In this document: positions 1 through 8,375 of the stretch, piece by piece
How positions within the stretch are numbered: the stretch's first letter is position 1
Layout of the letters: each line of letters starts with the position of its first letter
The notes under the pieces: model-generated
Databases searched by the model: none
The model's input: only the letters and a program-made list of their open reading frames with translations
Told to the model about the DNA's origin: nothing
From: Suilimivivens sp964614185
GTDB lineage: Bacteria > Bacillota > Clostridia > Lachnospirales > Lachnospiraceae
Length of the DNA: 64,000 bases
Reading direction: 5' to 3'
Assembly: GCA_964614185.1 (NCBI GenBank)
Contig: CAZTKJ010000002.1
Span: 73,448 to 137,447, forward strand
Translations under genes and position numbers: made by a program

Positions 1-17
1 TTCTTTTCTTTAGGCAT
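1..17 (-). CDS. Start of a gene running off the left edge (partial)
   Basis: On the minus strand an ATG at 17-15 opens a frame reading MPKEK before the window ends. A strong Shine-Dalgarno complement (AAGGAGGA, plus-strand 27-34) lies nine bases upstream. The gene would follow hydA by 37 bases in the same direction, so it is probably the third gene of the hydrogenase operon. Nothing can be said of the product from five codons. Confidence 0.5.
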
Positions 18-54
18 CGCCTGCTATCCTCCTTCCCCGGGCTGTGATGCACCA

Positions 55-1770
55 CTATTTTTTAGCATGCTCAACATGCAGCAAATGATGCGCCTTTTCG
101 GATAGGGGTTTTTCCAAATACTCTTCATATATTTTCTTGATCTCAGGATTTTCGTGGGAAAATCTGATTTCTCTTCTTTTATCCAGCTCATAGAGCTTAG
201 GGGCACGGACATATGCCATCTCCACACCGTCTAAAATAGGCTGTCCTCCGCCTCCAACACATCCTCCGGGACATGCCATCACTTCTACAAAGTCATAAGA
301 TACCTTGCCATTTACAATATCTTCCATCATTTTTCTGGCATTGCCAAGTCCGTTAACGATACAGGTTCTGATCGGCACACCGTTAACATGGTAAGTAACT
401 TCCCTTCGTCCTTCTTCACCACGCACATCGCTGAATTTCTCAGGGTTTGAATTACCTCCTTCTATAATGGAAACAGCTGTACGGAGGGCAGCTTCCATAA
501 CCCCTCCGGTTACCCCGAAGATAACACCGGCGCCGGAATTTTCACCTAAAGGAGAATCAAACTCTTCTTCTTTTAAAAGCTGCGGCATAATATGCTCCGC
601 TTTCAAAAGACGGACCAGTTCTCTTGTGGTAAGTACGATATCTACATCCGGTCCTGTTCCTGTTACATCCATACCCTCCCATGATGCTTCACCTTTCTTG
701 GCAATACAGGGCATAATGGAAATACAACATATTTTATCAGGTGAGACGCCTATTTTTTCAGCAAAATATGTTTTAGTCACCGCCCCAAACATCTGCTGGG
801 GGGATTTAGCGCTTGATAATCTGTCCGCATACTCCGGATACTGGGATTTCATGAATTTGACCCAGCCGGGGCAACAGGAAGTAAACATGGGAATTCCTGA
901 TTCTTTGATTTCCGAAAGTCTTTGCAGGAATTCGTTGCCTTCCTCCATAATTGTTAGATCTGCTGAAAAACAGGTATCAAACACATAGTCAAATCCTACC
1001 TGCTTTAAAGCAGCCGCCATCCTTCCTTCCGTTGCCATTTCTTTAGGGATATTCATATTTTCAGCCCAGGCAGTCCTTACGGCAGGAGCCACCTGTACCA
1101 CAGTGATCTTATTTGGGTCTGCCAATACTTTAAATACTTCCGGCACATCATTTCTTTCACGAAGTGCTCCTGTAGGACAGTGGGTAACACACTGTCCGCA
1201 GGTACTGCAGTCAGAGTTTTCAATACATTTGTTTTCTGTCACATCTACCGTTGTTCTGGAACCGGTATTCTGCACATCCCAGATATGGAGATCCTGTATT
1301 TTATCACAAATTTGCACACAGCGCATGCATTTAATACATTTACCTGCATCTTTGATAAATGGAAATTCCTGATTCCATGAGCCGGAGGGTACTTCCTTAT
1401 CATAGGGAATTTCCAAAATTCCAAGATCATTGGAAATCTTCTGCAGATTACAGTTCCCGCTTCGTACACAGACTGCACAGTTACAATCATGCTGGGACAG
1501 GATCAGCTCCACATTGGTTCTCCTTACGCTGCGTACTTTCGGTGAGTTGGTAAAAAGCACCATTCCTTCCTCTACCGGGTTATTACAGGAGGTAATCAGT
1601 TTGATTTTTCCCTGCATCTCTACTACGCAGACCTTGCAGGCGCCAATCTCATTGATCCCTTCCAGATAACAAAGATGAGGAATCATAATCCCTGCCAAGG
1701 CGGCAGCCTTCATAATGGTAGTGCCTTCCGGCACACAAACTTCTCTTCCGTCTATTGTTAAATTTACCAT
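55..1770 (-). CDS. hydA: [FeFe] hydrogenase, catalytic subunit with N-terminal ferredoxin domains
   Basis: This 571-residue cytoplasmic enzyme reversibly reduces protons to H2. In order it has a 2Fe-2S ferredoxin domain (Cys34, 45, 48, 62), a His/Cys-ligated 4Fe-4S motif (His94, Cys98, 101, 107), two 4Fe-4S clusters (Cys145-155 and Cys188-198) and the H-cluster domain. All three H-cluster signatures are present: TSCCPGW near 298, MPCIAKK near 353 and the C-terminal MACPGGCVGGGGQP. Its ATG overlaps the stop of the upstream flavoprotein by seven bases (ATGGTAA), so the two are translationally coupled. That partner suggests the glutamate-synthase-linked class of [FeFe] hydrogenases (group A2), drawing electrons from NAD(P)H. 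The function is certain; the electron partner is inferred. Confidence 0.96.
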   Translation of the reverse strand: MVNLTIDGREVCVPEGTTIMKAAALAGIMIPHLCYLEGINEIGACKVCVVEMQGKIKLITSCNNPVEEGMVLFTNSPKVRSVRRTNVELILSQHDCNCAVCVRSGNCNLQKISNDLGILEIPYDKEVPSGSWNQEFPFIKDAGKCIKCMRCVQICDKIQDLHIWDVQNTGSRTTVDVTENKCIENSDCSTCGQCVTHCPTGALRERNDVPEVFKVLADPNKITVVQVAPAVRTAWAENMNIPKEMATEGRMAAALKQVGFDYVFDTCFSADLTIMEEGNEFLQRLSEIKESGIPMFTSCCPGWVKFMKSQYPEYADRLSSAKSPQQMFGAVTKTYFAEKIGVSPDKICCISIMPCIAKKGEASWEGMDVTGTGPDVDIVLTTRELVRLLKAEHIMPQLLKEEEFDSPLGENSGAGVIFGVTGGVMEAALRTAVSIIEGGNSNPEKFSDVRGEEGRREVTYHVNGVPIRTCIVNGLGNARKMMEDIVNGKVSYDFVEVMACPGGCVGGGGQPILDGVEMAYVRAPKLYELDKRREIRFSHENPEIKKIYEEYLEKPLSEKAHHLLHVEHAKK

Positions 1771-3614
1771 ATTGCTGCTCTGCCTCCTTTCAAGTTACCA
1801 TATCCGAAATGATCGCATCTTAAGCATCTTCCGGCCTCCTGACATGCTTCCTGCTTCGTCATGGAACATTCAATGGCATCGAAATCCTTCTTGCGCTCAT
1901 CAGACTCTCTTTCGCTTAAGTTAATTCTGCCACAAGGCGTTTTATCCTCATACCGCACCTGGGGAATTTCCACATCACAGGAAATCAAATGCTTGTAGCC
2001 AAGATATTCATCAATATTTGCAGCAGCTACTTTGCCCGCAGCAATTGCTCTGATAACAGTTGCCGGTCCCGTAACACAGTCACCTCCTGCAAAAACACCG
2101 GGAATATCTTTGATTCCGCTTTCACTGGAGGAATCAAGGGCACCTCTCTTTATGGGTACTCCTGATTCTTCAAAATGCCTGGATTCAATTCCCTGTCCGA
2201 TTGCAACAATCACTACGTCGCAGGGAATACGGACTAATTCAACATCTGCCTTCACAGGCCGTGCTCTTCCCCATGCATCAATGGGACCAATGATCTGAGG
2301 TTCCACCCAGATTGCCGTTACATTGCCCGCTTCATCAGCTTCTATTTTATGAGGCGCTTTTAGGCTGTATAACTGCGCCCCTTCTGCAACAGCCCCTTCT
2401 ACTTCTTCCGGAAGAGCCGTCATATCTTCCTGTCTTCTCCGGTAAGCGATACCGACAGACTCTGCTCCCAATCTGATGGCAGAGCGGGTACAGTCCATTG
2501 CAACGTTACCGCCTCCTACAACTACTACTTTTTTACCTCTAAAATCAGGAGGATTGTCATCTCCAATGCTGCGCAGCATTTCTACTGCTGATATGACCCC
2601 ATTGGATTCTTCCCCTTCAATACCGATTTTCTTATCAGTATGAGCGCCGATTGCAATATAAACGGCATCAAAATCTTCTCTCAGTTTTTCCAGGGAAATG
2701 TCATCTTTATCGTTTCCTACGGTTACACCTGTATGTACCTCTACCCCGGTAGACAGAATGGCCTCAATATCCTCTTCCAGCCTTTCTCTTGGGAAACGGT
2801 AATTGGGGATTCCGTAACGCAGCATCCCTCCAAGCTTGCTCTTTTCTTCAAAAACAACTGCATGATGCCCCATCAATTCCAGATAATAGGCAGCTGAAAG
2901 TCCTCCCGGTCCGCCACCTACAATAGCTACTCTCTTGCCTGTGCTTGCTGCTTTTTCCGGTACAGGTACTGTATTGGCTCTTGCATTGTCCACTGCCATT
3001 TTTTTCAGTCCACGAATGTTGACGGGACTGTCTATCATGCTTCTGCGGCATCTGGCCTCACAGGGATGCTCGCAGATCAAAGCACAGGCTGTAGGAAAAG
3101 GATTGTCCTTGCGGATCAGTCTGACAGCATCCGCATATCTTTCCTCTTTAACCAGTGCAATATAACCGGGAATGTCCACACCTGCAGGACAGAGCGCCAC
3201 ACAGGGCACCGGCTGGGTAATGGAACAGGAACATTTTCCGTGTTCAATATGATACAGGTAATCTTCCCGGAAACCATCAAGGCCTGCTAAAACCATATGT
3301 GCCGCTTCGTAACCGATAGCACAGTCTGCGGAATCTGTAATATTATTTGCCGTTGTTTCAATTTTTTCCAGTGTTTTTAAATCTGCCCTGTTTTCCAGTA
3401 CATCCTCTATCAGATTTGCCAGCTGCGCAAGGCCCACACGGCAGGGTACACATTTGCCGCAGGTCTGTGCATGGCAGGTCTTTAGGAAAGACAGCTGAAG
3501 ATCAATAGGACAAAGTCCCGGAGGGCTGGCAATAATATGTCGTTCCAGGTCTTTATACAAACGTTCCACCGTCAGCTGCGCCTTATTGGGCGTACTAATC
3601 TTTAATCTGCTCAT
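1764..3614 (-). CDS. NAD(P)-dependent GltD-like flavoprotein with NuoF-type Fe-S domain, hydrogenase partner
   Basis: This 616-residue protein is a fusion. Residues about 40-110 resemble the C-terminal 4Fe-4S part of NuoF (TCGKCVPCRVG), without the FMN and NADH domains. A GltD-type Fe-S region follows (ALCPAGVDIP, CEHPCEARCRR), then an FAD-binding Rossmann motif (VAIVGGGPGGLSAAYY) and an NAD(P) motif (VVVGGGNVAMDC). A last Cys-rich stretch (CLRCDHFGYG) closes the protein. It most likely passes electrons between NAD(P)H and the HydA ferredoxin domains. It is first in the operon, has a good ribosome site (AGAAGGAGAAGG) and overlaps hydA by seven bases. It could instead serve glutamate synthase, but no gltB is present here. 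Confidence 0.85.
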   Translation of the reverse strand: MSRLKISTPNKAQLTVERLYKDLERHIIASPPGLCPIDLQLSFLKTCHAQTCGKCVPCRVGLAQLANLIEDVLENRADLKTLEKIETTANNITDSADCAIGYEAAHMVLAGLDGFREDYLYHIEHGKCSCSITQPVPCVALCPAGVDIPGYIALVKEERYADAVRLIRKDNPFPTACALICEHPCEARCRRSMIDSPVNIRGLKKMAVDNARANTVPVPEKAASTGKRVAIVGGGPGGLSAAYYLELMGHHAVVFEEKSKLGGMLRYGIPNYRFPRERLEEDIEAILSTGVEVHTGVTVGNDKDDISLEKLREDFDAVYIAIGAHTDKKIGIEGEESNGVISAVEMLRSIGDDNPPDFRGKKVVVVGGGNVAMDCTRSAIRLGAESVGIAYRRRQEDMTALPEEVEGAVAEGAQLYSLKAPHKIEADEAGNVTAIWVEPQIIGPIDAWGRARPVKADVELVRIPCDVVIVAIGQGIESRHFEESGVPIKRGALDSSSESGIKDIPGVFAGGDCVTGPATVIRAIAAGKVAAANIDEYLGYKHLISCDVEIPQVRYEDKTPCGRINLSERESDERKKDFDAIECSMTKQEACQEAGRCLRCDHFGYGNLKGGRAAIW

Positions 3615-3679
3615 ACTTTCCCTTCTCCTTCTGTTCTTTTTTTTCTTCCTATGTTATGATGATACTATCATTTTATAAA

Positions 3680-3708
3680 ATTATATTAAAATACTGTTTA
3701 TATGTAAG
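3680..3708 (-). promoter_or_regulatory. Putative promoter of the hydrogenase operon
   Basis: On the minus strand a CTTACA -35 (plus 3703-3708) and a TATAAT -10 (plus 3680-3685) are separated by 17 bases. They point at the flavoprotein start at 3614. The intergenic region 3615-3722 is divergent, and the pectin methylesterase promoter must lie in the same 108 bases; I could not fix it. Confidence 0.5.
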
Positions 3709-3722
3709 AAAGGATTCCTTTT

Positions 3723-4724
3723 ATGATAAACTTCACTGTTTCCAAGATCCCTGATGGCGTAAATTGCTTTTCCACTTTATCAGAAGCTATTGCACATCTT
3801 CCCAAAGACAGTACAGAACCGGCCTCTATTTTTCTTAAATCCGGTATTTACCATGAAAAAATAGCTATTGAACGGCCCTTTGTAAGTATCATTGGTGAGG
3901 ATGCAGCCTCTACGATCATTGCTTTTAACGATCATGCCACCCAAAAGATGCCGGACGGTTCTAAGCGTGGAACCTTCCGTTCCTATACCATGTTCCTTAA
4001 CAGCCACGATATTACCCTTTCCCACCTTACCATCCGCAATGAATCCTCTCCCCGGTCTTTAGTCGGGCAGGCTATTGCACTATATGCTGATGGTGACAGG
4101 ATATTCCTTGAAGACTGCCGGCTGGAGAGCTATCAGGATACTCTGTTTACCGGTCCTCTGCCTCCAAGTCCCTTATCCCCCGGCGGTTTTATCGGTCCTA
4201 AGGAATTCGATGAAAGGATCGTAGGCCGCCAGTATTATAAGGACTGCTATATCTGTGGTGACGTTGACTTCATTTTCGGAAGCGCTATCGCTTACTTTGA
4301 CCACTGTGAAATTGCTTCCGTTTATTCCGAAGAACTTCCCTGGAAAGATGGAGTTCCACCTGTTTATGGCTATGTTACCGCCGCTTCCACTCCTGAAGGA
4401 CACCCCTTTGGCTATGTCTTCCATGAATGCCGTTTTACCAGCACCTGTCCTGACAGAAGTGTTTATCTCGGCAGACCCTGGCGCAATTTTGCAAAAACTA
4501 TCTTAATTGACTGCCAGCTGGATTCCCATATCAGGGAAGAAGGCTTTCATGACTGGAACAAAAAAGAAGCACACAATACTGTTCTTTATGGAGAATATCA
4601 CAGCACCGGTAACGGAGCCTCCCCTGAAAAACGCGCTCCTTTTGTACGCCGGCTAACAGATTCAGAGGCCCTTAGTTATACTAAGGAATCCGTATTATCC
4701 GGTAATGATCACTGGGATCCGTAA
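3723..4724 (+). CDS. Pectin methylesterase, CE8 family, cytoplasmic
   Basis: This 333-residue enzyme removes methyl groups from homogalacturonan, giving free galacturonate units and methanol. The right-handed beta-helix family signatures are visible: SYQDTLF near 137, GDVDFIFGSA near 178 with the two catalytic aspartates, and YLGRPWRN near 248 with the substrate-binding Arg. The start follows AAGAAAGGATT. There is no signal peptide, so it should act on imported oligogalacturonides. It is transcribed alone, opposite to the isomerase/GH28 operon, whose last stop lies five bases away from its own. Confidence 0.92.
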   Translation: MINFTVSKIPDGVNCFSTLSEAIAHLPKDSTEPASIFLKSGIYHEKIAIERPFVSIIGEDAASTIIAFNDHATQKMPDGSKRGTFRSYTMFLNSHDITLSHLTIRNESSPRSLVGQAIALYADGDRIFLEDCRLESYQDTLFTGPLPPSPLSPGGFIGPKEFDERIVGRQYYKDCYICGDVDFIFGSAIAYFDHCEIASVYSEELPWKDGVPPVYGYVTAASTPEGHPFGYVFHECRFTSTCPDRSVYLGRPWRNFAKTILIDCQLDSHIREEGFHDWNKKEAHNTVLYGEYHSTGNGASPEKRAPFVRRLTDSEALSYTKESVLSGNDHWDP

Positions 4725-4729
4725 AGGTC

Positions 4730-5566
4730 TCAGGCCTTTTCCCATAGATTCTGAATGTGCATTTTTGCCTGCAGGGCATTTTCCGGAACTGTATTTTCCA
4801 AAGTAGTATGGATATAGGGCTTTCGTTCCTTTATGAATTTCATAATGGCCGTATAATCCATCTGGCCGGTTCCTGCCGCTACGGAATCAAGTTTGCCGTC
4901 CCTTACAATATAATCCTTAATATGTACCACCGCAACTTCTTCTCCAAGAAGGTCAATGGCTTCTTCTACGATTTCCACCTGGCTTTCATAGTTACTGATA
5001 TCCAGCAGATTAACCGGATCCAAAATAATCTGAAGATTAGGGGAATGGATTTCATCAAGAACCTTCCTGGCTCTTTTGGGATTCCATACAATATGCTTCC
5101 AAACCGGTTCAATGGCAAAGATCACACCCATTTTTTCTGCATACTCCACCACAGGCCGGAGATTTCTGATAAACAGTTCTAAAGCCTCTTCGCCATGGCA
5201 GGCCGGTTCATATTTGTATGCTTCGTTGGGGGCGCCTGTTTCCGTTCCTACCACGCCGCATCCCAACAGACTTGCAAAGCGGATATGGGCTTTATATTTT
5301 TCCACGATATTTTTCAATTTTTCAGCATTGGGATTTGCCAGATTCAAATAACATCCCAGCACTGCTATATCAAGTCCTTTGTCTGCAAAAAGTCTCTTTA
5401 AATACATGGCATAACCCGGCGTTAAAGATTCCGGAGCCACTGAATTTTCCTTTATCACCTTGGACAGGGCAAGATGAACACAGGAAAATCCCTGCCTGTT
5501 TACTTCATCAAGCCTGTCTTTAAGAGGAAGATCTTTAGTGTCATGTAAACGAATTCCTATCTGCAT
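4730..5566 (-). CDS. Sugar phosphate isomerase/epimerase-like TIM barrel protein
   Basis: This 278-residue protein belongs to the xylose-isomerase-like/AP-endonuclease-2 TIM barrel family. The conserved metal-binding strand ends can be seen as ETGAP, AIEPVW, ILDPVNLLD and VVHIKDY, giving Glu, Asp, His and a final Glu (TTLENT). Members isomerise or epimerise ketoses and ketonic acids, or cleave unusual sugar adducts. It is the last gene of the uxaB-uxaA-GH105-GH28 operon, 11 bases after the GH28 gene, so it probably handles a pectin-derived sugar or sugar acid. The exact substrate cannot be read from the sequence. Confidence 0.8.
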   Translation of the reverse strand: MQIGIRLHDTKDLPLKDRLDEVNRQGFSCVHLALSKVIKENSVAPESLTPGYAMYLKRLFADKGLDIAVLGCYLNLANPNAEKLKNIVEKYKAHIRFASLLGCGVVGTETGAPNEAYKYEPACHGEEALELFIRNLRPVVEYAEKMGVIFAIEPVWKHIVWNPKRARKVLDEIHSPNLQIILDPVNLLDISNYESQVEIVEEAIDLLGEEVAVVHIKDYIVRDGKLDSVAAGTGQMDYTAIMKFIKERKPYIHTTLENTVPENALQAKMHIQNLWEKA

Positions 5567-5577
5567 CTGCCACTTCT

Positions 5578-7134
5578 CTATTGTTCCAGTTCATCTACAT
5601 TACAGGAAACAACAGCTTCTCCTTTCTGTCCATTAATAGAGACATTTCTAAGTACTAATTTCTTCACATTATTTGCAAAAATCCCTTTTAAACTGCATGC
5701 TTCCACGCCTTCTGACATAGCCGGCACATCACACTTTGGATGATCTGCATAAGTGACTGTGATGTTTCTCATAATGATTTCTTCTATCTTCTGTTCCGGA
5801 AGACCGTCAAAATAAGCTGCCGCCACATGGCAGTTTTCTGCATAAATATCTTCAAAATCAAGTCTTTTAATATAAGGCGTTCTGTCGTCTACCGGCATCC
5901 ATTCCCTGCTTTGGACATACTCTGTTTTTCCGTCCGGATCGCAGAAATAAAAGCTATTGACAACAAAAGGCGTCATTACATGATCCATATGGATTTTCTT
6001 AAAGGTAATTTTATCAAGAACAGCATCTTCTCCCCGGCCCCGTCTGGTTTTGATACGCAGTCCTCTGTCCGTATTCCTGAACAGACACTCCTCCACTGTC
6101 AGATTCTTAACGCCCCCTGCCATTTCACTTCCAATAGTAACTGCACCATGTCCGTTTTCCATCAGACATTGCCTGATATGGATATTTTCAGAGGGTATCT
6201 TATGCTTCCGGCCCATATAGATCTTGCCGGATTTTACGGCAATGCAATCGTCTCCAAGAGAAAATCTGACTCCTGCGATCTCAACGTCTTTGCAGGATTC
6301 GGGATCAAGGCCATCGGTATTAGGCGAATCACTGGGATTTTCAACAATAACGTTATAAAACTTCAAATCATCACTAAAATAAGGATGCAGCGTCCATGAA
6401 GGACTGTTTGTGAATTTCACTCCCAGCAGCGTAATCCTCCTGCAATGATTAATGAAAAACATCCTTGGTCTGAAGGCTCCTACCATCACCTTAGGATTTT
6501 TCCACCAGTTCTCTTTAGAAGCATTACCGTTAATGCATCCCTCACCGTAAATCATTACATTTTCCACATCTATCCCTGTAATGATCCCGGCAAACATAGG
6601 CAGCGGATTGCCCTCCCATGTCCCCAGATTATATTCATCTGTTTCATCATAGCTTTCAATCAGTCCCGGGAATTTCGGATAAGAAAACCGTTCCGTATCA
6701 GCTCTAAGCTCCGCTCCCTTTTCAATTTCAATGTTGATATTGCTCTTTAAAAACAGGCTGGTAATCCGATAAGTTCCTTTGGGAATCAGAATCCTGCTTT
6801 CTTTCGGGCAGGAAAGAATTGCAGCCTGAATAAATTTCGTATCATCCTGCAGTCCGTCTCCTTTGGCGCCAAAATCTTTGACATTCAATGTGACAAATTC
6901 ACATTCGGTAGTAAACTTGATCTTATCGGACCATGTTCCATCTTCCTTTTCAATCCTTATTTCATATTTCGTCTCGGGTTTTAAATGAAATATGGATGTA
7001 ATTACGGTTTCTGTATCTTTATCATACTTATCGTTTACAAAAATCCTGTATTTTTCCCTGGTGTAAAAAGTGCCCCCGTCAGCAATTTCAATTACTGCAC
7101 TCCTTGCTGATTTCATAATCAGTTTCAGTTCCAT
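5578..7134 (-). CDS. Glycoside hydrolase family 28 polygalacturonase, intracellular
   Basis: This 518-residue enzyme hydrolyses alpha-1,4-galacturonosyl linkages. Residues 1-88 look like a fibronectin-III-type module (LKPETKYEIRIEKEDG), and the beta-helix catalytic domain follows from DFGAKGDG. The four GH28 signatures are all present: SPNTDGLDPE, GDDCIAVKSG, GHGAVTIGSE and the RIKT of LRIKTRRG. I chose the ATG at 7134 because AGGAGG precedes it, whereas the upstream in-frame ATG at 7167 has none. No signal peptide is seen. The FN3-first layout matches exo-acting bacterial GH28 enzymes, so release of galacturonate from chain ends is likely. Confidence 0.93.
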   Translation of the reverse strand: MELKLIMKSARSAVIEIADGGTFYTREKYRIFVNDKYDKDTETVITSIFHLKPETKYEIRIEKEDGTWSDKIKFTTECEFVTLNVKDFGAKGDGLQDDTKFIQAAILSCPKESRILIPKGTYRITSLFLKSNINIEIEKGAELRADTERFSYPKFPGLIESYDETDEYNLGTWEGNPLPMFAGIITGIDVENVMIYGEGCINGNASKENWWKNPKVMVGAFRPRMFFINHCRRITLLGVKFTNSPSWTLHPYFSDDLKFYNVIVENPSDSPNTDGLDPESCKDVEIAGVRFSLGDDCIAVKSGKIYMGRKHKIPSENIHIRQCLMENGHGAVTIGSEMAGGVKNLTVEECLFRNTDRGLRIKTRRGRGEDAVLDKITFKKIHMDHVMTPFVVNSFYFCDPDGKTEYVQSREWMPVDDRTPYIKRLDFEDIYAENCHVAAAYFDGLPEQKIEEIIMRNITVTYADHPKCDVPAMSEGVEACSLKGIFANNVKKLVLRNVSINGQKGEAVVSCNVDELEQ

Positions 7135-7188
7135 ATCTTCCTTTCCTCCTAAAGATTTGTGAAACATTTATCATTCATCTCAACAAAC

Positions 7189-7211
7189 GCTGTCACGCTT
7201 CGCGAGCCAGC
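7189..7211. repeat. Short GC-rich intergenic element, copy A
   Basis: This GC-rich stretch contains CACGCTTCGCGAGCC. The reverse complement of 19146-19167 contains the same 15-mer with one change. Both copies sit between genes of the pectin locus. They may be degenerate copies of a small interspersed repeat. Confidence 0.4.
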
Positions 7212-7226
7212 TTATTGTAATACAAT

Positions 7227-7251
7227 ATTAGAGGGTTAAAAACCCTCTAAT
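7227..7251 (-). terminator. Intercistronic hairpin after the GH105 gene
   Basis: A perfect nine-base stem (ATTAGAGGG/CCCTCTAAT, seven-base loop) begins at the stop codon of the GH105 gene. No run of T follows on the minus strand, so full termination is doubtful. It may stabilise the upstream message or cause partial termination before the GH28 gene. Confidence 0.5.
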
Positions 7252-8357
7252 TATAGTTCCATTTCCTTTTGCAGCTGCAGATATTGACTGTATGCCATCA
7301 TCAGCGGTCCTACACCCTTAGGATCGTCATCTACCACTTTTTCTGACAGATAATATTCTATACTTCCATCCCTGAAAGGTTTATTTTCCGGTCCCAGTCC
7401 TGCCATCTGACAGATGCCCGTAAGATGGAAAGCGCCGTCCTTTTCCACCAGTTTCTTTTCAAGCAGACTGCTTAAGATGCCCTCGCCTATAACAGCATAC
7501 TTTTCTTTCAGGAGAACACCCATGTTACAGCCTTTTAGAATGGCATAAGCTATCATGGCGCTTCCCGATGTCTCAAGATAATTTCCTACAATATCTCCCC
7601 TGTCAACAATCTGATAAAACAATTTGCTGTCCTCATCCTGATACTGTAAGATACCTTTAAGCATCTGCTTAAACATAGTCTCCAGCTTCTTATACTGTTC
7701 AAATATTTCAATGCTCATACAATCCATCGTATCGGTCAGAGCCATTAAGAACCATCCTATGCTGCGCAGCCAGAAATTAGGAGAACATCCTGTCTTCTTA
7801 TCTGCCCAGAACTGTTCTTTTGCCTCATCATATGCATGATAACAAAGTCCCCTTTTCTTATTATACAGAAGCTTCTGCGCATTTTCAAACTGGCTGATGA
7901 TATCATTATATTTTTCTTTCTTCTCAAATCTGGTCTCATATTCCATATAAAAAGGCTGTGCCATATACAGACCGTCAAGCCAGATCTGATTTGGATATAT
8001 TCCTTTGTGGAAAAAGTTTCCGCATTGACATCTCGGCTGGCTGCGAAGCTGATCCATCATGACTTCTATGGCCTTGCGATACTTTTCCTCTCCTGTCTTA
8101 TCATACATAAAGAAAAGGATCTTGCCGCTGTTAATACTGTCAATATTGAATTTATCCATTTCATAATGGTCAATGGTTCCGTCTTCTTTTATGAAATACT
8201 CCAAATAATCTTTAATAAAGTTAAAATATTTTTCATCTTGGGAAGCTTCATACATCTGCTTCGCTCCAAGAAGCACTGTTCCATCCTCATAGTTCCAGTA
8301 GGACTTATAATTTTGATACCCTTTCAGATATGAATCAATATAATTTTCAAATTTCAT
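7251..8357 (-). CDS. Unsaturated glucuronyl/rhamnogalacturonyl hydrolase, GH105 family
   Basis: This 368-residue (alpha/alpha)6-barrel protein removes the unsaturated uronic acid left at the non-reducing end after lyase cleavage of rhamnogalacturonan or pectin. Family features include WLDGLYMAQPF with the catalytic Asp, and FWLRSIGWFLMAL, the counterpart of the usual GNGW helix. Length fits YteR/YesR-type enzymes and there is no signal peptide. It follows uxaA by 18 bases in the hexuronate operon. Its presence implies that unsaturated oligosaccharides reach the cytoplasm, although no lyase gene is seen here. Confidence 0.88.
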   Translation of the reverse strand: MKFENYIDSYLKGYQNYKSYWNYEDGTVLLGAKQMYEASQDEKYFNFIKDYLEYFIKEDGTIDHYEMDKFNIDSINSGKILFFMYDKTGEEKYRKAIEVMMDQLRSQPRCQCGNFFHKGIYPNQIWLDGLYMAQPFYMEYETRFEKKEKYNDIISQFENAQKLLYNKKRGLCYHAYDEAKEQFWADKKTGCSPNFWLRSIGWFLMALTDTMDCMSIEIFEQYKKLETMFKQMLKGILQYQDEDSKLFYQIVDRGDIVGNYLETSGSAMIAYAILKGCNMGVLLKEKYAVIGEGILSSLLEKKLVEKDGAFHLTGICQMAGLGPENKPFRDGSIEYYLSEKVVDDDPKGVGPLMMAYSQYLQLQKEMEL

Positions 8358-8375
8358 CTGCTTTCCCCGCTTGAA

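Noticed and set aside
467..988. 173-codon open frame on the plus strand inside hydA
   Set aside because: Antisense to the strongly conserved H-cluster domain.
5740..6399. 219-codon open frame on the plus strand inside the GH28 gene
   Set aside because: It is opposite to a gene with all four GH28 signatures and has no recognisable domain or start signal.
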